39,454 nucleotides of DNA from contig CAYSEF010000016.1 of NCBI GenBank assembly GCA_964430105.1, forward strand, positions 1-39,454. Reading direction: 5' to 3'. Source of the stretch: UMGS1696 sp964430105. GTDB lineage: Bacteria; Bacillota; Clostridia; Oscillospirales; CAG-272. The translations under genes were made by a program, and so were the position numbers. How positions within the stretch are numbered: position 1 is the first letter of the stretch; the number at the start of each line of letters is the position of its first letter. The notes beneath the pieces were generated by a model, which was not told the origin of the DNA, did no database searches, and saw only the letters and a program-made list of their open reading frames with translations. This document shows positions 30,898 through 39,447 of the stretch, piece after piece.

Positions 30898-32858
30898 TAT
30901 CTCACTCTTTCTCCAAGAGGTGTTTCGGGATCAAGGAATACAACACGAACTTCATCTTCGCCTGATGCAAGGATCATGCCGTTTGATTCAATTCCGCAAA
31001 GTACAGCGGGCTTGAGGTTAGCAACAACAATGATTTTTTTGCCAACAAGCTGATCGGGTTCGTAGAACTTTGCAATTCCGGATACAACAGTGCGTTCTTC
31101 ATATCCAAGATCGATAGTTAGCTTGAGAAGCTTCTTTGCTTTCGGAACCTTTTCACAAGCGAGAACCTGTGCTGTGCGAAGCTCTACATTCATGAAGTCG
31201 TCAATGCCGATCTGTGCAATGCCTTCCGGTTTTGCAGGCTTTTCAGATGCTTTTGCGGCTGCTTCTGCTTTCTTTGCGGCTTCTTCACGTTCAGCTTCGA
31301 CTTCAGCCATAAGCTTAGCTTCATCGATTCTTGCGAACAGAGGAGTAGCTTCACCAACATTTTTACCGGATTCAAGTCCACCAAACGCAAAAATGCTGTC
31401 GTAATCACAGATATTTGTATTCAGCTCTGCAAAGATAGTTTCTGCTGTCTGCGGAATGAGAGAGGAGAGCATTACAGCGCCGATTCTGATAGTTTCGAGA
31501 AGGTTGTAGATAACAGTTGCAAGTCTTGGCTTGGATTCTTCTGATTTTGCGAGAGTCCACGGTGTGGTTTCGTCGATATATTTGTTTGCACGGCGGAGCA
31601 TTGTGAAAACATCGGCACAAGCATCTGCGATATGGAATGAATCCATGTTATCGCTGAAATTCTTTGTAGCTGTTGCGATAGCTTCCTTAAGTTCACCGTC
31701 AACACCTTCATCTCCATTCGGAGTAGGTGTAACACCATCGAAATATTTTTTAGTCATTGCAATGGTACGAGAAACGAGGTTACCGAGATTGTTTGCAAGG
31801 TCGGTGTTGTATCTGCCTATAATAGATTCATAAGTGATAGAACCGTCGTTCGCATAAGGCATTTCGGAAAGTGCGTAGTAACGTACACCGTCTACTGAGA
31901 AGCGATTTGCAAGGTCGTCTGCATAGATAACATTTCCACGCGATTTTGACATTTTATCAGCACCGAAGTTGAACCAAGGATGACCGAAAATCTTCTTAGG
32001 AAGAGGAATATCGAGTGACATGAGGAAAATCGGCCAGTAAATAGAATGGAAACGAACGATATCCTTGCCGATAACGTGAACGTCTGCGGGCCAATATTTC
32101 TTAAATTTATCTGACTGCTCTTCAAAAGATTTTGTGGGATCATAGCCGATAGCTGTGATATAGTTTGTCAGAGCGTCAAGCCATACATAAGTGACGTGCT
32201 TTGGGTCAAAATCAACCGGAATACCCCACTTGAAGCTTGTTCTGGAAACACAAAGATCCTGAAGACCCGGCTTAAGGAAGTTGTTTACCATTTCCTTACG
32301 ACGTGATTCCGGTTCGATAAATTCAGGATGATCTTCAATATGCTTCATGAGGCGATCTGCGTATTTGCTCATCTTGAAGAAATATGCTTCTTCCTTTGTG
32401 AGCTGAACTTCACGTCCGCAGTCAGGGCACTTTCCATCAACAAGCTGAGTTTCAGTGAAGAAGGATTCGCACGGTGTGCAGTACCAGCCTTCGTAATGAC
32501 CCTTGTAGATGTCACCCTTATCGTACATTTTTTTGAAAATAGCTGCAACGGCTTTTTCGTGATAATCGTCGGTAGTGCGGATAAAGTGGTCGTAGCTTGC
32601 GTTCATGAGATCCCAAATTCCCTTGATCTCGGCAGCTACATTATCAACGTAAGCCTTAGGTGTGATACCTGCTTCGAGAGCCTTGTTTTCTATCTTCTGA
32701 CCGTGTTCATCAGTACCGGTGCAGAAGAAAACATCGTAACCGCGCTGTCTTTTATAACGTGCAATAGCATCGGTAGCGATAACTTCATAAGTATTGCCTA
32801 TATGCGGTTTTGTTGACGCATAAGCAATAGCTGTTGTTATATAAAATTTCTCAGCCAT
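30897..32858 (-). CDS. metG: Methionyl-tRNA synthetase
   Basis: 653 residues. It charges tRNA(Met) with methionine. Class I signatures are K-P-H-I-G-N (HIGH-type, 17-22) and K-M-S-K-S (302-306). A zinc knuckle with Cys127, Cys130, Cys144 and Cys147 sits in the connective peptide. An anticodon-binding helical domain follows, then an Ala/Lys/Glu-rich linker (about 520-550) and a C-terminal Trbp111-like tRNA-binding domain for dimerisation. Start chosen at the ATG preceding A-E-K-F-Y-I-T-T-A with SD GGAGAA. A TATAAT on the minus strand at 32891-32896 may be its promoter, but no good -35 was seen. Confidence 0.97.
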   Translation of the reverse strand: MAEKFYITTAIAYASTKPHIGNTYEVIATDAIARYKRQRGYDVFFCTGTDEHGQKIENKALEAGITPKAYVDNVAAEIKGIWDLMNASYDHFIRTTDDYHEKAVAAIFKKMYDKGDIYKGHYEGWYCTPCESFFTETQLVDGKCPDCGREVQLTKEEAYFFKMSKYADRLMKHIEDHPEFIEPESRRKEMVNNFLKPGLQDLCVSRTSFKWGIPVDFDPKHVTYVWLDALTNYITAIGYDPTKSFEEQSDKFKKYWPADVHVIGKDIVRFHSIYWPIFLMSLDIPLPKKIFGHPWFNFGADKMSKSRGNVIYADDLANRFSVDGVRYYALSEMPYANDGSITYESIIGRYNTDLANNLGNLVSRTIAMTKKYFDGVTPTPNGDEGVDGELKEAIATATKNFSDNMDSFHIADACADVFTMLRRANKYIDETTPWTLAKSEESKPRLATVIYNLLETIRIGAVMLSSLIPQTAETIFAELNTNICDYDSIFAFGGLESGKNVGEATPLFARIDEAKLMAEVEAEREEAAKKAEAAAKASEKPAKPEGIAQIGIDDFMNVELRTAQVLACEKVPKAKKLLKLTIDLGYEERTVVSGIAKFYEPDQLVGKKIIVVANLKPAVLCGIESNGMILASGEDEVRVVFLDPETPLGERVR

Positions 32859-32911
32859 TATATTTTCTCCGATCTGTAATTTAATCGCTAATTATACTGA
32901 ATGTGTATTAT

Positions 32912-34063
32912 TTATATCTTGCTTCCTCTGAGCCAAACAGAGTCTATTTGTGGTGCTTTTTTATCCTTTAACATTATGAAATCCGCACAAGCCCCTTCTC
33001 GTATAGAACCGTAGAGGTCATTGATCCCAACCATTTTTGCGGGATTTTCAGTTGCACAGGGTACTGCTTCCTCAAGAGTTTTGTCAGCAAATTTCATGTA
33101 ATTTACAACCGCCGAAAATAAATCCAGAGTACTTCCTGCAATAGCTCCGTCTGCGGTCAATGCTTTGCCATTTTTTACAAAAACGGGTTGACCTGCGATA
33201 GCGTATTCGCCATCAGGACAATCAGTTGCTTCCATTGAATCTGTGATGAGTACAAGCTTATCGGAAGGCTTTGTTCTGCTTGCAAGCTTGATCATTGCAG
33301 GGTGAATATGCTCTCCGTCACATATAAATTCGCTGTAAGCTGTGTCGCAGAGAAGGGAAGCGGCGGTATTTCCGGGTTCACGGTGATGAATTTGACGCAT
33401 GGCATTGAAAGTATGAGTAAAGCCGGTTACTCCCCAGTTGATAGCCTGCATTGCTTCGTCAAATGTAGCATTGCTATGTGCAAGACTTACTGTTGCACCA
33501 AGTGAAACCGCTGTTTTTACGAAATCCTCTCCACCTATCATTTCAACGGCTGCTGAAATATGCACGGGAGATGGCAACATTCGTTGTATGAGCTTTGTTA
33601 ATTCTACAGAATCAAGCGGAGAAAGCAAATTTTCAGCATGAGCACCACGCTTTTGAGGGTTGAGATACCTTCCCTCCAGGTGGATACCTGCGATATTGGC
33701 AAGTCCTTTCGTCGGTGTGCGGTTTTGCTGTATAGCTTCGGTAGATGCAAGGAGAGAATCCATTGTGGCGGATGCGAGAGTAGCCATAATAGTGGTAGTA
33801 CCGGCTCTTGCATAAGAACGACGCATGGTATAGTAGCTGTCGGCATTGGCAGTGTTGAAATCGTATCCTGCACGTCCGTGAGTGTGGACATCAACAAGTC
33901 CGGGGATGATGTAAAGTCCGTCGCAATCAACGATAGCAGCGTCTTCGTAAGAGCCTCTGAAATCGGTATCGGCAATAATTCCGTCATGAACAAGCAGATT
34001 TGTTTTTACAAATTCATGTGATTCAGGGGAAAACACGAGTCCGTTTTTGAACACCATAGCCAT
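32912..34063 (-). CDS. nagA: N-acetylglucosamine-6-phosphate deacetylase
   Basis: 383 residues with the ATG at 34063, where AAGGAGAGG lies upstream; a 13-codon upstream extension overlaps the promoter. It removes acetate from GlcNAc-6-phosphate in amino-sugar catabolism and wall recycling. Amidohydrolase motifs: D-V-H-T-H-G (His60, His62), metal Glu130 in G-I-H-L-E-G, His196 in L-A-H-S-N-A, His217 in F-T-H-T-F-N-A-M and catalytic Asp275 in L-I-T-D-S-M-E. The segment after E-G reads R-Y-L-N-P where most homologues have P-F-L-N-P, a small deviation. No nagB is nearby. It is inserted upstream of metG in a housekeeping cluster. Confidence 0.92.
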   Translation of the reverse strand: MAMVFKNGLVFSPESHEFVKTNLLVHDGIIADTDFRGSYEDAAIVDCDGLYIIPGLVDVHTHGRAGYDFNTANADSYYTMRRSYARAGTTTIMATLASATMDSLLASTEAIQQNRTPTKGLANIAGIHLEGRYLNPQKRGAHAENLLSPLDSVELTKLIQRMLPSPVHISAAVEMIGGEDFVKTAVSLGATVSLAHSNATFDEAMQAINWGVTGFTHTFNAMRQIHHREPGNTAASLLCDTAYSEFICDGEHIHPAMIKLASRTKPSDKLVLITDSMEATDCPDGEYAIAGQPVFVKNGKALTADGAIAGSTLDLFSAVVNYMKFADKTLEEAVPCATENPAKMVGINDLYGSIREGACADFIMLKDKKAPQIDSVWLRGSKI

Positions 34064-34108
34064 AAGTGACCTCTCCTTCCAAAAATAACTTGTTCTGTAC
34101 ATTATTAC

Positions 34109-34137
34109 ATTATAACAGAAAAACGCCTTTTTTACAA
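34109..34137 (-). promoter_or_regulatory. Sigma-A promoter of nagA
   Basis: Minus strand TTGTAA (34132-34137), 17-bp spacer, TATAAT (34109-34114). The -35 sits inside the preceding terminator hairpin. Confidence 0.7.
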
Positions 34138-34146
34138 GACGTTTTT
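34116..34146 (-). terminator. Terminator of the upstream isomerase unit, overlapping the nagA promoter
   Basis: Minus strand AAAAACGTCTT pairs with AAGGCGTTTTT (one G-U) around a 6-nt loop. It lies about 170 nt after the isomerase stop. A second, weaker nested hairpin (ATTGCAC...GTGCAAT, about 34160-34195) lies before it. Confidence 0.65.
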
Positions 34147-34317
34147 GCTATGCTGATTGCACAGTAATCAATATTACAAATGAGTGCAATATGTTAAAAA
34201 ATGATAATCTAACGCTTTATTTGTTCAAAAAATGTCAAAAATAGATGTTCTAATGTAAAAACAGCGATTTGAAATGTAAAATAAATATGAACAAACCGGC
34301 GTGCTCATGTGATTTAA

Positions 34318-35235
34318 TTAAACATTTTCGAGGATATAGCGAGCAGAGTTCATACCTGTTTCACTGCCGATTTTTCCGTCTTCCATGCCTTCGAATTCAA
34401 CTGAAACATAGCCTTCATAGCCGGTAGCTTTTATATGGGAGAGGATAGTCCAAATGTCGAGGTCGCCCTGTGCAAGAATAGAACCACGGAGCATATATTC
34501 ACCGGAATTGGATGAGAACCAGCAACCTGAATCACAGCGGAACAGACCACCATTGCCTGTAAGACGGTCAGCACGACGAATATAGAAATCCTTGAGGTGA
34601 ACCATCTTCGCATACGGTGCGCACTTCTTAACAGCGACAGTGCAGTTTTCATCTACGCAAGTGAAGTTACCTGTATCAAGAAGCATACCGAAATTCTTGC
34701 GGTCAACTGCTTCGATAAGACGGATGATTCTGTCAGAGCCATTAACAAAGAAGCCGTGATTTTCTACGAGAGTAGTAATTCCGTACTGTGAAGCATAATC
34801 TGCAAGCTCACGACAGGTTTCTACAGCGATAGGAAATTCATTTTCAAATGCAACGGGAGTATTTGTTTCAAGAGGTCTGCGGAAAGAGGAGATATCGTGT
34901 CGCATGAATTTAAGTCCGAGCTTTCCTGCAACGTCGATGTGGCGCTTCAGGCGTTCAACCTCTGCCTTGCGTGCATCGAGGTCAAACTTAAGCAGATCAC
35001 CGAGGACAGCGTAGTTTGATAAGGGAAGATCGATCTCAGCGGAGGTTTTCTTGATATCAGCGATAAGTTCTTCGTTGAATTCGCCTGTTTTATCATCGTG
35101 CAAGGTGAAGCCAAAGGGAACAAGCTCGATGTGTTCTGCACCCTTTTCCTTAGCAAAACGCATAACCTCTGTAATGGACATAATGCCATCGCAGATGTAA
35201 TTGTTCATGCTGTATGATGTAAGTCCTATCTTCAT
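34318..35235 (-). CDS. Sugar phosphate isomerase/epimerase (xylose-isomerase-like TIM barrel)
   Basis: 305 residues, PF01261-type. Metal-binding positions typical of the fold are visible: Glu in L-V-E-N-H-G near residue 160, Asp in L-L-D-T-G-N-F near 193, His in M-V-H-L-K-D near 218, and Glu in Y-V-S-V-E-F-E-G near 280. The substrate may be a ketose or inosose, but members act on many sugars, so none is assigned. SD AAAGGA precedes the ATG. Codons are of the highly expressed type, unlike its rsmI neighbour. It sits between rsmI and nagA, interrupting the usual housekeeping order. Confidence 0.88.
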   Translation of the reverse strand: MKIGLTSYSMNNYICDGIMSITEVMRFAKEKGAEHIELVPFGFTLHDDKTGEFNEELIADIKKTSAEIDLPLSNYAVLGDLLKFDLDARKAEVERLKRHIDVAGKLGLKFMRHDISSFRRPLETNTPVAFENEFPIAVETCRELADYASQYGITTLVENHGFFVNGSDRIIRLIEAVDRKNFGMLLDTGNFTCVDENCTVAVKKCAPYAKMVHLKDFYIRRADRLTGNGGLFRCDSGCWFSSNSGEYMLRGSILAQGDLDIWTILSHIKATGYEGYVSVEFEGMEDGKIGSETGMNSARYILENV

Positions 35236-35290
35236 GTTAAAATCCTTTCTTTATAAGAAAATAATAATATTTATATGTGTTTTTTGAAAT

Positions 35291-36181
35291 TTATTCGTTA
35301 TCCTTGATTGCGACTGCTGAATAGATTTCATTTTTGCTTACTCCGCGAGCTTTTGCAACAGCTTTAATGGCATCCATTCGCTTCATTCCCGAATCCATGA
35401 GCATGGCAACGTGTTCTGCCGGATCTTCAGGATAGGAATTGCGCTGTTCTTCGAGTAGCTCCTCTTTAGGTTTGCCCCCAACGATCAGAACATATTCACC
35501 CCTTGGCTCACGTTCGGAGTAAATTTCAACTGCTTTACTTATTGTTGTACGCAGAATTTCCTCGTTTAGCTTTGTGATCTCACGGCATAACGCTATCGGA
35601 CGATCTCCGAGATACTTTAGAAGATCTGCCAATGTAGCGCGTAATCTGTGAGGTGCTTCATAGAAAATCATTGTGCGAACTTCCGAAGAAAGCTCATTAA
35701 GGCGTTCGCTTCTTTCGCTTTTTGAAGAACCGATGAAGCCTTCAAAGACAAATCTTGTCGTTGGAAGTCCGGAAAGGGTGAGTGCGGTAATTGCGGCACA
35801 GCATCCCGGAACTGATGTCACGGGAATATTGCGTTCAGCACAAAGCCTTACAAGATCCTCACCGGGGTCACTTATCGCAGGAGTACCCGCATCGGTGACA
35901 AGTGCACATGATTCACCGCTTTCGAGGCGTTCGCAGATCATGGGACCACGTTCACGTTTATTATGCTCGAAATAGCTTATCATCGGTTTTGATATCCCGA
36001 ATCTTGCAAGCAATGATCCTGAGTTGCGAGTATCCTCGGCAGCTATAAAATCCACCTCTGACAGAATCTTAATTGCACGTTCAGAGAGATCTGCGAGGTT
36101 GCCGATCGGTGTTGCAACGAGGTACAGTGTTCCACCAATGACAGCGTTTTTTTCTTCATTATATATATTATGATTACTCAT
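35291..36181 (-). CDS. rsmI: 16S rRNA (cytidine(1402)-2'-O)-methyltransferase
   Basis: 296 residues. It 2'-O-methylates C1402 in the decoding centre of 16S rRNA, using SAM. The tetrapyrrole-methylase fold shows the family motifs L-V-A-T-P-I-G-N-L-A-D-L, A-A-E-D-T-R-N-S, V-T-D-A-G-T-P-A-I-S-D-P-G and V-P-G-C-C-A-A-I-T-A-L. The N-terminus has a short extension before G-G-T-L-Y-L. SD AAGGTGG overlaps the end of trmN6, which ends 12 bp upstream, so the pair is co-translated, as in Bacillus-type clusters. Confidence 0.95.
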   Translation of the reverse strand: MSNHNIYNEEKNAVIGGTLYLVATPIGNLADLSERAIKILSEVDFIAAEDTRNSGSLLARFGISKPMISYFEHNKRERGPMICERLESGESCALVTDAGTPAISDPGEDLVRLCAERNIPVTSVPGCCAAITALTLSGLPTTRFVFEGFIGSSKSERSERLNELSSEVRTMIFYEAPHRLRATLADLLKYLGDRPIALCREITKLNEEILRTTISKAVEIYSEREPRGEYVLIVGGKPKEELLEEQRNSYPEDPAEHVAMLMDSGMKRMDAIKAVAKARGVSKNEIYSAVAIKDNE

Positions 36182-36193
36182 ATAGCCACCTTA

Positions 36194-36955
36194 TTAAAAT
36201 AAATGCTCGAGTGAAAACGTATTGTAGACTGCATTCATGTCTTCGGTATAAGTACCACAGGCTTTGTCCGAATAAATAAGAAGCGGACGTGCTACAGTCA
36301 GCCCACCGGAAGCTCCTTTTTTTCCTTCAACCAAAATCAGACAAGGCTTGTCGGCTGAGGTTGGATATATCATTACCAGTCGTTTTGGTTCGATTGACGC
36401 ATTTGACATTGCAGTAAGAAGCTCAGCCATACGGTCGGGACGATAGACTACAGTAAAATAACCACCGAATTTAAGTAATTTTGAAGCAGCGGCACAGAAA
36501 TCCGCAATTCCTCCGTTTTCCTCACGACGTGCGGTATTCATTTCAGGTGAAGCATTATCTTTACCCGAAGATGTTCGCATATACGGGGGATTTGACAGTA
36601 CGGAATCAACCTCTCCGTTAAACATATCCGCCGAAAGCTCACGAATATCGCAGTTATACGCTGTAATTTTATCTGTAAGTGAGTTAAGCTCTGCGTTTCG
36701 ACGTATTAGCTCAGAAAAATACGGTTGTATCTCGACTGCATGGATATTTGAGTATTTGTTTCTCGAGGCAACAAGAAGTGATACCACACCTGTACCTCCT
36801 CCAAGCTCTACACACTTTCCGTAAGTTTTTGTGCGTGCAAAAGCTGCGAGAAGGTAGCTGTCTGTACCGAATGTCAACCCTTTTTTTAGTTGAATCAGCG
36901 AGAGCTGTTCATTGATTTTGTCAAGTCTTTCTGTTGCGGAGTCGTATAATGGCAT
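36194..36955 (-). CDS. tRNA1(Val) (adenine(37)-N6)-methyltransferase-like protein
   Basis: 253 residues, class I SAM-dependent methyltransferase. SAM-binding motif E-L-G-G-G-T-G-V-V-S-L-L near residue 52 and the N6-adenine catalytic motif N-P-P-Y near 127 are clear. The N-terminal G-L-T-F-G-T-D-S-Y-L-L-A-A-F is typical of the TrmN6/YfiC/YabB family. SD GGAG precedes the ATG. Gene order holB-ricT-(ferredoxin)-this-rsmI matches the B. subtilis yaaT-yabB-rsmI region, supporting the call. Confidence 0.9.
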   Translation of the reverse strand: MPLYDSATERLDKINEQLSLIQLKKGLTFGTDSYLLAAFARTKTYGKCVELGGGTGVVSLLVASRNKYSNIHAVEIQPYFSELIRRNAELNSLTDKITAYNCDIRELSADMFNGEVDSVLSNPPYMRTSSGKDNASPEMNTARREENGGIADFCAAASKLLKFGGYFTVVYRPDRMAELLTAMSNASIEPKRLVMIYPTSADKPCLILVEGKKGASGGLTVARPLLIYSDKACGTYTEDMNAVYNTFSLEHLF

Positions 36956-37001
36956 AATTTCTCCATAAAAATAAATACATTCAATTTGTTATGCATGGCA
37001 A

Positions 37002-37032
37002 AGGGGAGACTACGGAACCCGAAATCTCCCCT
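37002..37032 (-). other. 8-bp hairpin after the ferredoxin gene
   Basis: AGGGGAGA and TCTCCCCT with an inner CGG/CCG pair. On the minus strand it follows the ferredoxin stop by about 28 nt but is not followed by a U-tract, so it may be a weak terminator or a 3' stabiliser. Confidence 0.45.
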
Positions 37033-37060
37033 AAGTATGCTGTTTACCAATTGCCGTGAA

Positions 37061-37237
37061 TTATTCTTCGTCCGGCTTGGGAGCTTCTACAGGACAAACA
37101 CCTGCGCAAGCACCGCATTCGAGACATTCGTCAGCGTTGATAACGTACTTGCCGTCCTTTTCGGTAATGCATTCTACCGGACACTCAGCTGCGCAAGCGC
37201 CACAACCGATGCAATCGTCTGTAATCTTATATGCCAT
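37061..37237 (-). CDS. 2[4Fe-4S] ferredoxin
   Basis: 58 residues, a small gene easily missed. Two clostridial-type cluster motifs are complete: Cys9, Cys12, Cys15, Cys19 (C-I-G-C-G-A-C-A-A-E-C-P) and Cys38, Cys41, Cys44, Cys48 (C-L-E-C-G-A-C-A-G-V-C-P). An extra Cys23 follows the first motif. SD GGAGGTG lies before the ATG. It is a low-potential electron carrier for anaerobic metabolism and a possible donor for radical SAM or hydrogenase reactions. The acidic tail (P-K-P-D-E-E) is typical. It has its own promoter, unlike the flanking translation genes, and is not part of the canonical cluster. Confidence 0.95.
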   Translation of the reverse strand: MAYKITDDCIGCGACAAECPVECITEKDGKYVINADECLECGACAGVCPVEAPKPDEE

Positions 37238-37268
37238 TGTGATACACCTCCGTGTTAAGATATATCTA

Positions 37269-37297
37269 ATTCTAACACATCTTGAGTGAAATTGAAA
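37269..37297 (-). promoter_or_regulatory. Extended -10 promoter of the ferredoxin gene
   Basis: Minus strand TAGAAT (37269-37274) preceded by TGT, with a weak TTTCAA at 17 bp (37292-37297). Confidence 0.5.
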
Positions 37298-37346
37298 TAG
37301 GTTTTGTGAAAATTTTTAATTTTTTTTTGAGAAATCAGTTAGAATT

Positions 37347-38255
37347 TCACTTTTCCTGATTACTTTCACTATTTGCTTTATCTTTGTTGTGTTCTTTGGA
37401 AGATTTTTTTAATACGGTGACGTCATCTCGATTGAAAGACTTCACTGTGGCATCCGAAAACTTTACTTTAATAATTCCTGTAAGCGGATTTATTTCTGTA
37501 ACTGTTCCAACGCCGTCTTTTGTTTTTACTGTCGAATCTACCGGTGGAGTTTGGGCAAGCTCTGCTTCATATACTTCGTGTTCATAACGCAGACAGCACA
37601 TCAATCTACCGCAGGTGCCTGAAATTTTCGATGAATTAAGTGAAAGGTTTTGTTCCTTTGCCATTTTGATAGACACCTGTACAAAATCGGAAAGGAAGCT
37701 TGAGCAACAGAACGGACGACCGCAAACACCAAGACCACCCATCATTTTTGCTTCATCTCTAATGCCTATCTGTCTTAGCTCAATACGGGTACGGAATATA
37801 GAGGCAAGATCCTTGACAAGCTCTCTGAAATCCACACGCACTTCTGCTGAGAAGTAAAACAGAAGCTTTGAATTGTCGAATGTGTATTCCGCTTCGATGA
37901 GCTTCATGTCGAGACCATGCTCTGCTATCTTCTGACGGCATATTTCAAATGCTTCCGCTTCGAGCTTTTTGTTAGCTTCATAGCGTTCGGTGTCCTTTTC
38001 GTCGGCAATGCGGATGACAGGGCGCAGTGGCGGAACGATTTTTGATGTCGGAACCATGTTGTTTCCGGCAGATACAAAACCGTATTCTGTTCCGCGCGCA
38101 GTTTCGACTATAACACAGTCACCCTCGGAGATTTTGTTGTCACCGGGTGCAAAGAAATAGACCTTGCCTGCATCACGGAATCTTACGCCGATTATTTCAG
38201 TCATTTCAGGCTGAACTTCCGTTTTGTTTTCGTTTTCGATATATTCTTTATTCAT
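37347..38255 (-). CDS. ricT: RicT/YaaT family protein (PSP1 domain)
   Basis: 302 residues with the ATG at 38255, chosen because GGAG lies 6 nt upstream; a 26-codon upstream extension has no such site and covers intergenic hairpin DNA. The PSP1 domain carries the conserved cysteines C-G-R-P-F-C-C and C-G-R-L-M-C-C. In B. subtilis RicT forms, with RicA and RicF, a [4Fe-4S]-containing complex that directs RNase Y mRNA processing and affects sporulation and competence. Neighbouring holB fits the family's conserved location. The C-terminal tail is highly charged and probably disordered. Confidence 0.92.
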   Translation of the reverse strand: MNKEYIENENKTEVQPEMTEIIGVRFRDAGKVYFFAPGDNKISEGDCVIVETARGTEYGFVSAGNNMVPTSKIVPPLRPVIRIADEKDTERYEANKKLEAEAFEICRQKIAEHGLDMKLIEAEYTFDNSKLLFYFSAEVRVDFRELVKDLASIFRTRIELRQIGIRDEAKMMGGLGVCGRPFCCSSFLSDFVQVSIKMAKEQNLSLNSSKISGTCGRLMCCLRYEHEVYEAELAQTPPVDSTVKTKDGVGTVTEINPLTGIIKVKFSDATVKSFNRDDVTVLKKSSKEHNKDKANSESNQEK

Positions 38256-38298
38256 GTAAAACTCCATTCTGTTTGGGGCGTGTTCGTTAAAATTCTGA

Positions 38299-38332
38299 TG
38301 TACCGTCGGAGTGCGAATCTTACTACGGTACA
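38299..38332 (-). other. 8-bp perfect hairpin between holB and ricT
   Basis: TGTACCGT and ACGGTACA enclose an 18-nt loop in the 99-bp gap. There is no strong U-tract (AATTTTAA follows on the minus strand). Possible partial terminator, processing site or autoregulatory element. Confidence 0.4.
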
Positions 38333-38354
38333 CATTTTCTGTTTTCAGAGTGCG

Positions 38355-39362
38355 TTAGCTGTTCATGATAAGTGAAGTGAGGACTGTGCTTTGCGAAACA
38401 TTGGCGGCGATGTCATTTTCAGCTTGAACAAGCATTGTGTTTAGGTCAATGACACGTTTTGCCGATGTTTTTTTTGCGTAAGCAGGTGCTCCGTCAGCAG
38501 AGCTGTAGAAAAGCAACGCTCCGCCTTTTTTGTCAGCCAAAATATCTCTAAGTGCCAAACGTGCAAGTGAAAGTATCTCACGAGTGCTTTTTCTGTCCTT
38601 TGGCATAGATTTTGTGACGAATATAAGCGCATCTGATTTTCTGGCGGAAAGCAAATTTTTCACAAGCTCCTCCGCAGTACTGTAAAGCTTTCGTTCGCTT
38701 TCACCGTTTTCATATAATTCAACAGCACGTCCGATAGCTCCGTTTGAAAGATGTGCCGCATAAACTATTTTTTCACGAGATGCCGTAGCACCGTATTTTT
38801 CAGTGAGATGCTTTTCAATAAAATCCGGTTGAAAACGCTCCATTTTTATAACCGGAGCACGGCTAAGTATAGTTTCGAGTAAAGCCGATGAATCCTCGCA
38901 TAATAACAGAAAGACAACATACGGCGGTGGTTCCTCAAGCGACAGAAGAAGTGCGTTTTGTGCCTGAACTGTCATGAGGTGTGCATTTTCTATTATATAG
39001 AATTTTTTCTCACCATCATTAGGTGTAACATATAGAGATTGTTTTATTGCTCTGACAGCTTCCACACCGATAGATGCTTTATCTTCGTTTGATATTGTCA
39101 GTACATCGACCGAAAATCCACCCAGAACTTTTCTGCAGGATGAGCATTTTCCGCATGGCAGAGATACACCTTCATCTGTTTTGGATTCACACAATACTGA
39201 GGCGCATATCTGTAGTGCCGCAGTGTGCTTTCCCGAACCGCATGGACCTTCGAGAATATAGGCGTGTGCATTTTTACCACTTACAAGATCGGCGGAAAGA
39301 GTATTTTTGAGTGAAGAATTACCGATAAGTGACGGGAATACAGCTCTTTCTAATCTTTCCAT
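38355..39362 (-). CDS. holB: DNA polymerase III, delta-prime subunit
   Basis: 335 residues from the ATG at 39362; a GTG two codons upstream is the alternative, and AAGGG serves either. Part of the clamp-loader complex. The AAA+ fold shows Walker A G-P-C-G-S-G-K-H-T, the four-cysteine zinc module (C-E-S...C-G-K-C-S-S-C), the helix N-A-L-L-L-S-L-E-E-P-P and the sensor I-L-S-R-A-P, where the usual SRC has Ala instead of Cys. The C-terminal helical domain is complete. It is the first gene of the holB-ricT group. Confidence 0.93.
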   Translation of the reverse strand: MERLERAVFPSLIGNSSLKNTLSADLVSGKNAHAYILEGPCGSGKHTAALQICASVLCESKTDEGVSLPCGKCSSCRKVLGGFSVDVLTISNEDKASIGVEAVRAIKQSLYVTPNDGEKKFYIIENAHLMTVQAQNALLLSLEEPPPYVVFLLLCEDSSALLETILSRAPVIKMERFQPDFIEKHLTEKYGATASREKIVYAAHLSNGAIGRAVELYENGESERKLYSTAEELVKNLLSARKSDALIFVTKSMPKDRKSTREILSLARLALRDILADKKGGALLFYSSADGAPAYAKKTSAKRVIDLNTMLVQAENDIAANVSQSTVLTSLIMNS

Positions 39363-39438
39363 ATACACAGCACCCTTTCTATATAAAAATCGTAAATATT
39401 ATAATTAAAAAATAAAAGTACACGATTTCCCATCCTTT

Positions 39439-39447
39439 ATTATAGCA
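39439..39447 (-). promoter_or_regulatory. Extended -10 element upstream of holB
   Basis: Minus strand TGC-TATAAT at 39439-39447. The -35 would fall beyond the window edge, so it cannot be judged. Confidence 0.4.
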
